Assembly (NCBI GenBank): GCA_031280545.1
Contig: JAITGP010000019.1
Span: 1 to 28,065 of the forward strand
Direction of reading: 5' to 3'
Source of the DNA: Candidatus Peribacteria bacterium
Lineage (GTDB): Bacteria; Patescibacteria; JAEDAM01; Absconditabacterales; Absconditicoccaceae
DNA length: 28,065 nt
The position numbers were made by a program, and so were the translations under genes. The stretch's first letter is position 1, and each line of letters opens with the position of its first letter. Below are positions 18,511 to 26,171 of this stretch, piece by piece. Below the pieces are notes generated by a model. The model did no database searches, was not told where the DNA came from, and was given only the letters and a program-made list of their open reading frames with translations.

Positions 18511-19887
18511 ATGCTACAGCAAATTAGAATCTTTCGTCTCGTGAGACCTTTCATGCATTTGGGGCTGATTTTGCTGATTTTTTTGCTGATCTATAAACTT
18601 AGAACTTTGGGGAATTTTCTCCCTCTTGATATCCCTCTGATTAATGTGAAAGAATTACAGATTTTTGCTCTCCTCTCTGCGGTAATATTTGTGGCTTGGG
18701 GATTAATCAAAAATTTATATGAACTGAATAGAACTGCTGAAAGCTATATTAAAACTCTCTCAAAAGTCTGGATGTATTGGTTTATTTGTATTACGTTTGT
18801 GTCTTATTTTGGGCAAGGGGTTGTTTTTATGCGAGGAATTTCAAGATTTGTGATTATTACTACTGCTCTACTTGCTTATTTGGTGCTCTTTCTCTTTGAT
18901 CAGTTGCGATATTTTATTGATTTCAAACTCCAAAAAAAAGCTGGGAAAAAGGTGTTAATTGTCTCCAATAATACGATAGATAGTGGAGAAGTGATTGATA
19001 CGATTAGGCAAAACTTCTCTTTTCCGACAGAATTTATTGAGCGAAAGGATATTGAGAGTATTGATTTGCAACAGTATTCTATCACCGTTGCTTTGTGAAA
19101 CTTTGAAAAAGAAGGATTACAACTGATGTTTGAAAAAATTAGATTTTATGAGACGAGATTTTTCCATATTAGTGAAGGATATTTTTTGGAGGATGTCGTC
19201 TACAAGCCAGAAAAAATCGATAATATCATCGCGATGGAGTACAAACATTCTCAATTGGACGGGCGGTCGTTAGTTTTGAAGAGGATGTTTGATCTTGTCG
19301 GTTCAGTTGTGGGAATTATTATTGGTCTGCCTTTTATGCTGATTATTGCATTGCTGATTAAGCTCGATAGCCCGGGTCCCGTGATTTACAAGTCGCAAAG
19401 GGTCTGAAAAGGCTGAAAAATTTTCACGTTTTACAAGTTTCGTACGATGTATACGCATATGAGCGTTGGATATGGAGGTAGTGAGGCTGATGAACTCTAC
19501 AAAAAGCTGATTGAAAGTGACGCGAATAATAGAAAAGGTATCCTCCCAAAAATCAAGGATGACCCAAGAATTACGAAATTAGGAAAGTTTCTCCGTAAAA
19601 GCTCACTCGATGAATTACCTCAGCTTTTTCAAATTTTTATTGGAGATATGGCGTTGGTGGGGCCACGTCCTCATTTGCCGAATGAAGTAGAAAAGTATGA
19701 GCCACGAATGAGGAGAGTTTTGAGTATCAAACCGTGAATTACGGGCTATGCACAAGTTTTCGGAAGAGACCATTTACCGTTTGAGGAGGAAGCAAGATTG
19801 GATTTGTATTATATTCAGAATTGGTCGTTGGCGATGGATTTGTATGTGATTTTTGCGACTTTTGGGGTGGTATTTAAAGGTAGGTAG
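18511..19887 (+). CDS. Polyprenyl-phosphate sugar-1-phosphate transferase (exopolysaccharide type)
   Basis: A 458-aa membrane enzyme that moves a sugar-1-phosphate from a nucleotide sugar to undecaprenyl phosphate, the first step in surface glycan synthesis. The N-terminal half has about four hydrophobic helices (residues 15-150) and a CoA-binding-like Rossmann segment (GKKVLIVSNN). The catalytic PF02397 domain starts near 258: KRMFDLVGSVVGIIIGLPF, a membrane hairpin, SPGPVIYKSQRV-G-KG-G-KIFTFYKFRTM, DELPQLFQIFIGDMALVGPRP and KP-G-ITGYAQV. Four UGA codons (196, 299, 301, 409) are Gly, the last three at conserved glycines. Stop is TAG. It is a single-gene unit here. The sugar is not predictable. 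Confidence 0.93.
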
Positions 19888-19959
19888 ATTTCCTGCTTTA
19901 AAAATCTGTTTTGAAGGGGACGGATTTTCTCTTGATTATAGCAAAATTTTATATAAGCT

Positions 19960-20208
19960 CTGAACTAAGTGGGGGCTTATTTACCATATCCCTCATTGAC
20001 CTTCAGTTTTCTGAGGGGTAGAAGCAAGATCTTTCATGGTCTGCATTATTATCTATCTGGAAGCGATAGAAACATTAATAATGTATGCTTCAGAAAAAAG
20101 AATCTCTGAGAAGATTTTCATCTCCTTATAAATAAATGAGGTTCTTCGAACAAATGGTAAATAGCCACTAACGACTAGATATTTCTTTCTAGTCGTTTTT
20201 GTTTCTAT
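19960..20208 (+). ncRNA. Structured RNA of unknown type, convergent with the reverse transcriptase
   Basis: The stretch holds no convincing reading frame. Ends pair as a closing stem: AGT..GGC-TATTTACCAT (19970-19990 region) with ATGGTAAATA-GCC-ACT (20153-20170 region), the inner 10 bp perfect. Inside are AGATC/GGTCT, CATTATTA/TAATAATG enclosing CTATC-TGGAAGC-GATAG, AATCT/AGATT, and GTTC/GAAC. A strong terminator ACGACTAGA/TCTAGTCGT with T run follows at about 20177-20208. A weak promoter (TTGATT then TATAAG) precedes it. It is 6S-like in having long-range end pairing, but too branched for a safe call. tmRNA and SRP RNA signatures are absent. A role with the neighbouring reverse transcriptase is possible. 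Confidence 0.55.
20177..20208 (+). terminator. Terminator of the structured RNA
   Basis: Perfect 9-bp stem ACGACTAGA / TCTAGTCGT, loop of about seven bases, then five T. The T run is on the plus strand only, which sets the direction of the RNA. Confidence 0.85.
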
Positions 20209-20214
20209 CAAAAT

Positions 20215-21876
20215 CTAGAAAGGATTATCATCAAAGTCTTTTTCTGGATATTCAGAACTTTCTGGTTCAGAAGTATCTGTATCTCATAGCATTGTAGAAT
20301 AAAACTCTTGTTTATCTTGTTGTAAATAATTCTCCTTTTCTTTATTCTTTCTTGTCTGTTTTTCTCTTTCCTCTAATCTTTTAGGGTTTCTATACCAAAT
20401 GTTATAATTATCTCGTTTTCGAAGAGTTTTTTTAAATAACTCAGTAATTTCTTTCGGAATTCTTTCTCACCCATAGACTTTTTTAATACGCTGATATACT
20501 CATTGTAAAACATTTTTAATTATGGATAGAGATTCCTCTCGTGTAGAATATCTTCATTTTTCCTCAATAGCAATCCTAAATCTTTTTTTATAATAAGCAT
20601 TTGCTTCCAGTTCTTCTTTAGTAAATTCAGTGAGTTCTCTAAATAATCTCTTATACGCTCATTGTGTTTTTCTATCCAGCATTCTTTTTCCCTCATTATC
20701 AAAAGTTAATCCATTGATTTTTCTATCCGTATCGCTTTGTGGTGTCCAAATATGAATTTTTCTGGGATTAACTTTTCGTCATTCCTTTCCAATAATCTTT
20801 ACAATTTCATCTTTTACATTCTCTATACGTCGTGAAGAAGGGATAATTTTTTGTTTGTAAATATTTATTTGTCATATATATATCTTCTTTTGTGGCTCTG
20901 AGAATTGAGAAGAAGCGGTAATGAGTGTTTTGAGTTCCTCTATTTTTTGATTGATATATTTACGTTCAAAATTATCCGTAGCAACGAATTGTTCTTGATT
21001 AAACTGTTGCAGTATTCCTTCCATTTTCTCCTCATCAGCATTTTTAATGCTTTGTACATAGTTAGAAAATTTTTCTTCTAAAACATCTTTCGTCAGATAC
21101 TGCTTAAAACTAATACTCATATCGTCTGCATATCTAGAATACGTCATATAAGAGCAACTTAATTCAGGAAGCTTTTTTTCAATTTTAGTATCAAATCCCC
21201 TCATTACAATATTTTGAATCTGATTACTTGTAGGAGAGCCTTGAGGAAGTTCATCTTCTCCAACACATAAATGAGTAAGTGCTCTAACAAAAAGTTTTTT
21301 ATTTTCTGCGGTTTGTTGTTCATTATCGGATTCTAAAAGAGGAGTTCGAATATCCAGAGCTTTCCATAAAGAACCTTCTAAATTTTTATATACTCTATGG
21401 GTACTAATAGAAGGATAAGCTTGCTTAATATCTAAGGTAATAAGATAAGGATTGTATCTATGAATATTTGCATTCTTTTCAGCAGAATCTCAAGGTTTTC
21501 CTGCGGTAGAGACAAGAGAAACAGGAATACAGAGTAAACGCTGTCTAATAGTCTCTTGAATTTTTTGTAATTCTGGAGTTGGTTTGCGTATCAATCTAAA
21601 TGATTCCCGCTTGTTGCCATCTTTATCTTCAAATCGGTCATCTTTTTTCTTTCTATGAAGATATTTTACATATCAAAAATGAGGTTCTCAATTATAACTT
21701 AATGTATTAGAGGTATAATTTTCAAAATTTCTTGGAGGGGTATTTCTAAGAGTTAGCACGTTTAAAAGATTTTCTTTATTTGTATTACAAAAATTAGCTA
21801 AACTCTCTAAAACAACATTTCACTCTCTAGAAAGTTCTTGTAATAAGTCATTTGGTAATATACATCATTTTTCCAT
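20215..21876 (-). CDS. Retron-type reverse transcriptase with long insert and C-terminal extension
   Basis: A 553-aa protein with 12 UGA codons read as Gly; in the standard code only a 110-aa piece with YADD is obvious. Motifs in order: FRLIRKPTPELQKIQ (93-107), NANIH (135-139, matching the retron NAxxH), LITLDIKQAYPSIS with catalytic Asp149, LPQGSPTSNQIQN (210-222), YSRYADDMSIS (246-256, Asp251-252), then GRKVNPRKIHIWTP and KINGLTFDN (the VTG-like thumb motif). The segment between YADD and GRKVN is about 140 residues, far longer than usual, and a charged extension of about 140 residues follows. LPQGSPTS argues against DGR enzymes (IGxxxSQ) and group II introns. Retron accessory genes are not recognised nearby. 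Stop is TAG. Confidence 0.85.
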
Positions 21877-21889
21877 AGAGCAAAATATC

Positions 21890-22125
21890 TATAAACAGAA
21901 TTTATAATAGCGATATGCAAGGTTATGTCAAGCTAATTTACTGTCTAATACATTTACTGTCATACTTTATTTCTTTCACTCCCCTTTCATCTGTTGCTTT
22001 CTGTAATAGTTTGAAAATCTATGTGTCTCATCACATAATTTTACCAAGAGTTTATCAATCTGGTATAAGACGATTAAAACATCTCAGATCTATCATTGCT
22101 ATCTGTGGAATTGTGTTTTTATGAA
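21890..22125 (-). ncRNA. Hairpin-rich region upstream of the reverse transcriptase; possible msr-msd RNA
   Basis: This is where retrons place their template RNA, on the same strand just before the RT gene. On the minus strand it has TATGTG/CACATA (22020-22037) and TACCAGA/TCTTGGTA (22042-22065). The distal end (22091-22122) is imperfectly complementary to the RT-proximal end (21891-21917), the best part being ATAGCAATG with TATCGCTAT, as a1/a2 ends would be. Against this, the best RT promoter (21901-21931) lies inside it, and A/T-rich sequence pairs by chance. No convincing gene lies in 21877-22184. Confidence 0.35.
21901..21961 (-). promoter_or_regulatory. Reverse transcriptase promoter with upstream direct repeat
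   Basis: Minus strand TTGACA (21926-21931), 18-bp spacer, TTATAA (21902-21907). Just upstream is GACAGTAAAT twice (21961-21952 and 21945-21936), a 16-bp period, which could be a regulator site. Confidence 0.5.
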
Positions 22126-22126
22126 A

Positions 22127-22160
22127 AAATGGCCATTCAAAAAAGTTCCTGAATGACCAA
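22127..22160 (-). terminator. lexA terminator
   Basis: Minus strand TGGTCATTC pairs with GAATGGCCA (one G-T pair), 12-base loop, then TTTTTT, 25 bases after the TAA. Confidence 0.8.
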
Positions 22161-22184
22161 CTTAATTTATAATGCAGATTTTTC

Positions 22185-22808
22185 TTACAAATCTTTGATA
22201 ATTTTTTTTACTACTCCGATGATTTTGGTTTCATCGTAGGGATCGATTTCAACTTTGTCGAAGAATCTATTGATACTTTCAAGCCAGAGTTTTCCTTCCT
22301 GTTTTACAATTTTTTTGAGTTTTGGAAGCTGATTGTGTACTACAAAGACATAATCGTTTTCATCATAAGCGTCTTGTTGGTGGATTAAGAGAAGGTCTCC
22401 ATCTTGTACTTTAGGTTCCATAGAGTTTCCTTTTGCACGTACAAAGAAACAACGTTGAATGTCGGTAGTTCCCATGAAGGAGATCGTTACAGGGATTCTT
22501 TCTTGGGTGTATTCATTGATGATAGCTTTCCCTTGGTTTCCACATTGAGCGAATCCAAAGATAGGGAGCTGGATGATGTCAGTGAATTTGTCGGTGACGG
22601 TTTCACGTATTAAGCGGTAGCCCTTGTCATCTTTTGCGAAGAATCCTCTCAAAACGAGCTGATTGAGTTTGTTTAACACGGTTTGTGGATGTTTTACTCA
22701 GATTGCTGCGGCTATTTCTCTCAGAGTAATTCCCTCTTCGTTTACGTTTTTTTTGAAGAACATAATGAGTGCTTTTTGCACGTCATCGATTTCCTTGAAT
22801 ACAGGCAT
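22185..22808 (-). CDS. lexA: LexA-like self-cleaving repressor
   Basis: A 207-aa protein. The N-terminal winged helix (residues 1-65) includes LREIAAAI-G-VKHPQTVLNKLNQL, with Gly37 encoded by UGA in the helix-turn-helix turn. The C-terminal S24 peptidase has Ser129 (RAKGNSMEPKVQDGD) and a Lys163 in LPKLKKIV. The expected cleavage site after LPIFGFA is Cys89-Gly90 instead of Ala-Gly; UmuD uses Cys-Gly, so it should still be cleavable. RecA filaments would trigger cleavage in an SOS response. It is divergent from recA, with a shared inverted repeat in the promoters. The ATG at 22808 is 24 bases from the predicted transcription start. Confidence 0.92.
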
Positions 22809-22839
22809 GGTGATAGGATTAAAAAATAAAGCTGACTAT

Positions 22840-22967
22840 AGTATAGAAATTCCGTTGACTAAATCAAGACTTTTTTGATTTAAAATGTCTACTTTTTGAC
22901 GTTATTTCGAAATGTAGGTATAAACTTGTAAAAAAAGTCTTGATTTTTTATTTTTTTTTCTTACAAC
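22840..22967. promoter_or_regulatory. Divergent lexA-recA control region with 16-bp inverted repeat
   Basis: AAATCAAGACTTTTTT (22861-22876) and AAAAAAGTCTTGATTT (22931-22946) are exact reverse complements, 54 bp apart. Each contains the -35 TTGATT of the gene it faces. For lexA TTGATT-16 bp-TATACT (22840-22845); for recA TTGATT-16 bp-TACAAC (22962-22967), with a second -10 TATACT at 22987-22992. This symmetry suggests a common regulator, LexA being the obvious candidate. The usual GAAC-N4-GTTC SOS box is absent. Confidence 0.6.
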
Positions 22968-23006
22968 CTATCACGCAATGATGTTTTATACTCTTATCAT
23001 ATAAAA

Positions 23007-24083
23007 ATGACAGCAAAAAATGTACAAGGATTAAAAGATGCTCTCGCTAGCATTGAAAAGCAATTCGGTAAAGGGGCCGTAATCAGGATGGGAGACAATT
23101 CCAATTTTGGGTTGGTAAACACGTTCCACAGTGGGTCCTACATCTTAGATTTGATTTTGGGTGGTGGATATCCTGAGGGAAGAGTGGTAGAAATTTATGG
23201 ACCAGAATCTAGTGGAAAGACAACTCTCGCCCTCCATGCGATTGCTGAGGTACAGAAAAGAGGGGAAATCGCAGCGTTTATTGATGCTGAGCATGCTTTA
23301 GATCCTCACTATGCTAAAAAGCTGGGAGTAAATATTGAAGAGCTCTTCCTTTCTCAGCCTGACTACGGAGAGCAAGCACTCCAAATTGCAGAAGAGCTTG
23401 CAAAGTCTGGAAATGTGAAATTGATTGTAATCGACTCGGTGGCTGCACTTACCCCAAAGGCTGAAGTAGAAGGAGATATGGGAGATAGTTATATGGGATT
23501 GCAAGCCAGAATGATGTCTCAAGGACTCAGAAAACTGACTTCTGTTCTCGCTAAGACGGGAACCACTTGTATTTTTATCAATCAGATTAGAATGAAAATT
23601 TGAATTATGTTTGGGAATCCAGAAACAACCACGGGAGGAAATGCGTTGAAATTTTTCTCTTCTCAGAGGATTGAAATCAGAAAAGGAGATAAAATTATGG
23701 AAGACAAAGAACAAATCTGATACTTTGCGAAAGTGAAAATTGCTAAAAATAAGATTGCTGCTCCGTTCAAAACCGCAGAACTCCCTGTAAAATGGAAAAT
23801 GGGATATGATACGATTACCGATACGATCGAGGCTGGAGTTTTGTTGAAACTGATAGCTAAAGGTGGAGCATTCTATACGATTGGATCTCAGAAATTACAA
23901 GGAAAGGAGAAATTGGCTCAATATTTAGAGTCTGATGAAAAAGTGTTGGCAGAGTTGACTAAAAAGATTGAAGGAGCAATCAAAGATATGAGAACAGGCA
24001 AAAAAGTGCTGGATGATGAAGTATTTGATAATTTAGAGGAGATCGCGGAGGATATTACAGGAGTGGAAGAAGGAGTTGAATAG
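23007..24083 (+). CDS. recA: Recombinase RecA
   Basis: A 358-aa ATP-dependent strand-exchange protein and LexA co-protease. Walker A GPESSGKT is at 65-72, Walker [13 protein letters not shown], and loop L2 lies in [14 protein letters not shown]. Two UGA codons are Gly: [15 protein letters not shown] (codon 199, invariant in RecA) and EQI-G-YFAKVK (codon 238). KNKIAAPFK and the acidic C-terminal tail ([11 protein letters not shown]) are typical. The length is normal for the family (about 350 aa). Stop is TAG. The leader has no Shine-Dalgarno sequence; expression is set by the divergent promoter region shared with lexA. Confidence 0.98.
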
Positions 24084-24102
24084 GAGAAATTTGTAAAAAT
24101 AG

Positions 24103-24146
24103 AAAACACATTATGCATTTAAAAGGATGTTATCTTGTGTTTTTTG
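24103..24146 (+). terminator. recA terminator
   Basis: AAAACACA (24103-24110) pairs with TGTGTTTT (24136-24143), followed by a T run to 24146. The loop of 25 bases can partly fold. Confidence 0.65.
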
Positions 24147-24253
24147 GAAAGTGAACATTTTTTTTGAAGTAATATCGTTTTTTAAACCCTAGTTATGAAA
24201 AAGTGAAAATATGGATGGACTTTGGCTTTTTTTTATCTGTAGTCAATTGAAAA

Positions 24254-25234
24254 CTAGCTCTTATATTTAATCTCAACTTGTTTTTTTGAAGTGGCATCGT
24301 AATAGGATTTTAACCTCCAAGCTACGATAAGCGTTCAAGAGAGATTTCAAGATATTCCTGATTCAGATTTAATAATTTTTCGTTCTAATCCCTCAGACAT
24401 CCATTGACGAGAAGGATCTACTTTTGCGATATGAACATTCCCTCTATAATCAATAATCTCATATACGTCTTCATTCATCCAATCAGGGAAACTAGGTTCA
24501 CAAGTCCCCATTAGATCTATTGCTTTTTTATCTGGATTTTCTCTAAAAAATTTTGTTATTTTTTCTCGATTATGAGTTTGCAAAGGGCATTTTCTTCCCA
24601 ATTTTACGTCTAGAGTAAGTTCTCCTTGAGAGGATTTTTCTTGAAGATTGAAACGTTGTAAACGTCCTTTGGAATAACTAGGATTCATCGTCCAGAACCA
24701 ACGGGTGCTTTCTACGATTAAACATAAAACGTCTTCCTTACCAAACACTGAAGGTAGTCCCAAGTAAAACTCGTCTTCTCATTCAAGAATTTCTTCTCCA
24801 CTTACCTCACTTTTTCTGAGATATCCTTTTTTGAGTCCTAAGCTTTCTAATTGTTTATATAAAGCTCCTCTATCATTTCTGGGAATTAGATCTAAAAAAG
24901 TATATTCGTTTACTTCTTCGTTGGTTTGTTCACGTCCTACGCCAAATAGTTGTGAAAATGCCCGAGGCTGATAGTTGATTACCTCATCTCTCCATGGCTC
25001 GTTGGAGAGCGGGATTCCTATCAGTTCAGAAAAATATTTAAAAACTTTTTTACGAATTTCTTTTATTGTTTCTGCTCCTACTATCTGGAGGTGAGTCTCG
25101 TTATCTAAATATTTTGTGCTAGGGGAGATAATTTCACTCAAAGGACTTTTAATTTCTTGTAAAATATCTGAAGAATAGTTTGTAGTTTCTTTTCCTTCTT
25201 TATAAGGACAGTTATTTGATAATGAGTTGAGCAT
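24254..25234 (-). CDS. Hypothetical protein, unknown family
   Basis: A 326-aa protein joined across three UGA codons read as Gly (codons 152, 296, 300) and ending at TAG 24254-24256. In the standard code it would be two unrelated short frames plus a lost C-terminus. It is soluble, without signal peptide or membrane helix. Visible stretches include PRAFSQLFGVGREQTNEE, IPRNDRGALYKQLESLG, STRWFWTMNPSYSKG, a Cys pair region (GRKCPLQTH, LMGTCEPSFPDW) and VYEIIDYRGNVHIAKVDPS. None points to a known fold with confidence. It is divergent from pduL across an A/T-rich gap with a long inverted repeat. Confidence 0.75.
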
Positions 25235-25280
25235 TTTTATATACTATATCTAAAAAGCAATACTATATTATATATTTGCT

Positions 25281-25313
25281 ATATAATATCAATAACAAAT
25301 ATTGATATTATAT
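25281..25313. repeat. 14-bp perfect inverted repeat between divergent genes
   Basis: ATATAATATCAATA (25281-25294) and TATTGATATTATAT (25300-25313), 5-base spacer ACAAA. It lies 47 bp upstream of the 326-aa gene and about 120 bp upstream of pduL, as an operator or cruciform would. A smaller hairpin CTCTTG/CAAGAG follows at 25326-25343. Confidence 0.6.
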
Positions 25314-25432
25314 CAAATAACCTATCTCTTGAAAATACAAGAGGTTTAATTATAGTAATCCTTGTTGATCTTTGGATCGCCTTATCGTTCATTGATAATA
25401 CCATACACTTTTTATTCTTTTTTATTACACCA

Positions 25433-25999
25433 ATGAGAGTACCTATCGGAATATCTAACAGACATCTCCATTTATCACAAGAAGACGCGAATACGCTTTT
25501 TGGAGCGAATTATGAATGTAGACAGATGAAAGACCTTTCTCAGCCTGGACAATACGCTTGTGAAGAAACTTTAACTATTAAAGGTCCTAAAGGAGAGATA
25601 ACAGGGGTAAGAGTGCTTGGTCCTTACAGAAAATTTACACAAGTAGAAATTCTGGCTTCAGATAATTATAAACTTGGAACGAAAGCACCCGTGAGAGAGT
25701 CTGGAGATTTGGAAGGAAGTGCAGAAATTGAAATTATTGGACCAAATGGAAGTGTAGGATTGAAGCAAGGACTTATTGTAGCCCAGAGACATATTCATAT
25801 GACTGTAGCTGATGCAGAGAATTTTGGAGTGAAAAATGGTGATATTGTGAAAGTCTCTACTTCTGGAGAGAGGGCCGTAGTTTTTGAAAATGTAGTAATC
25901 AGAGCGAGTGATAAATTTGCTTTGGATATGCATATCGATATGGATGAAGCGAACGGAGCAGGATTGGGAGTAGGGGCTCGATGAGAAGTGATAAAATAA
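25433..25999 (+). CDS. pduL: PduL-type phosphate acyltransferase
   Basis: A 188-aa enzyme that exchanges acyl-CoA and acyl-phosphate; outside microcompartments it takes the place of phosphotransacetylase. Zinc ligands are in SNRHLHLS (His11, His13), QRHIHMT (His120, His122) and MHIDMDEAN (His167). The family stretches LSQPGQYACEETL, VRVLGPYRKFTQVEI and PVRESGDLEGS are present. One UGA (codon 184) is Gly in the last residues GAR-G-EVIK before TAA. The length is close to the usual 200 aa, and there is no N-terminal encapsulation peptide or shell-protein gene nearby, so a cytosolic role in acetyl-phosphate/ATP formation is likely. It stands alone. Confidence 0.93.
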
Positions 26000-26005
26000 G
26001 ATTAC

Positions 26006-26103
26006 AGATATAAAATCCTGAACCTTCGGGAGGATTATAAAACCACGCAGTTCTGCGTGGTCCCGTACGGAGCTACGGGGGATTACAGAAGATTTTAATA
26101 TCT
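26006..26103. repeat. Multi-hairpin element after pduL
   Basis: Three hairpins in a row: AATCCT/AGGATT (26014-26036), CCACGCA/TGCGTGG (26043-26060) and CCCGTA/TACGGG (26062-26079). They are enclosed by AGATATAAAATC (26006-26017) pairing with GATTTTAATATCT (26091-26103), one bulge. GATTACAGA occurs on both flanks (about 26000 and 26081). The G+C-rich hairpins stand out from the A/T-rich surroundings. It could be a palindromic repeat element, a 3'-UTR structure or a small RNA. Confidence 0.55.
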
Positions 26104-26121
26104 GATTTGCAAAAATAAACT

Positions 26122-26150
26122 ATATCCTTATATATGTAAGGATATTTTTT
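26122..26150 (+). terminator. Terminator after the hairpin element
   Basis: Perfect 9-bp stem ATATCCTTA (26122-26130) / TAAGGATAT (26137-26145), loop TATATG, then a T run. Confidence 0.88.
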
Positions 26151-26171
26151 AGCTTTTTTATTTTTCTGAAC

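Noticed and set aside
19960..20208. tmRNA or SRP RNA.
   Set aside because: No tRNA-like end or tag frame; no GGAAGGAAGCAG-type SRP domain.
21936..21961. CRISPR repeat.
   Set aside because: Only two 10-bp copies six bases apart; no array, no spacers, no cas genes.
21915..22144. Plus-strand frame of about 76 residues upstream of the RT gene (with UGA as Gly).
   Set aside because: It runs through the lexA terminator hairpin, has no promoter, and its composition is unlike the neighbours; more likely chance in A/T-rich DNA.
3920..24083. UGA=Trp (code 4) instead of Gly.
   Set aside because: The conserved positions are glycine in RecA, PPDK, TopA, ABC and sugar transferase families.
24190..24240. 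Fifteen-codon frame after recA (ATGAAAAAGTGA...).
   Set aside because: Too short, ends at TAG with nothing downstream on the same strand to regulate.
24160..24340. Direct repeat TTTTTTTGAAGT...ATCGT seen twice after recA as an attachment site.
   Set aside because: Similarity is short and driven by T runs; the second copy lies inside the C-terminal codons of the 326-aa gene.
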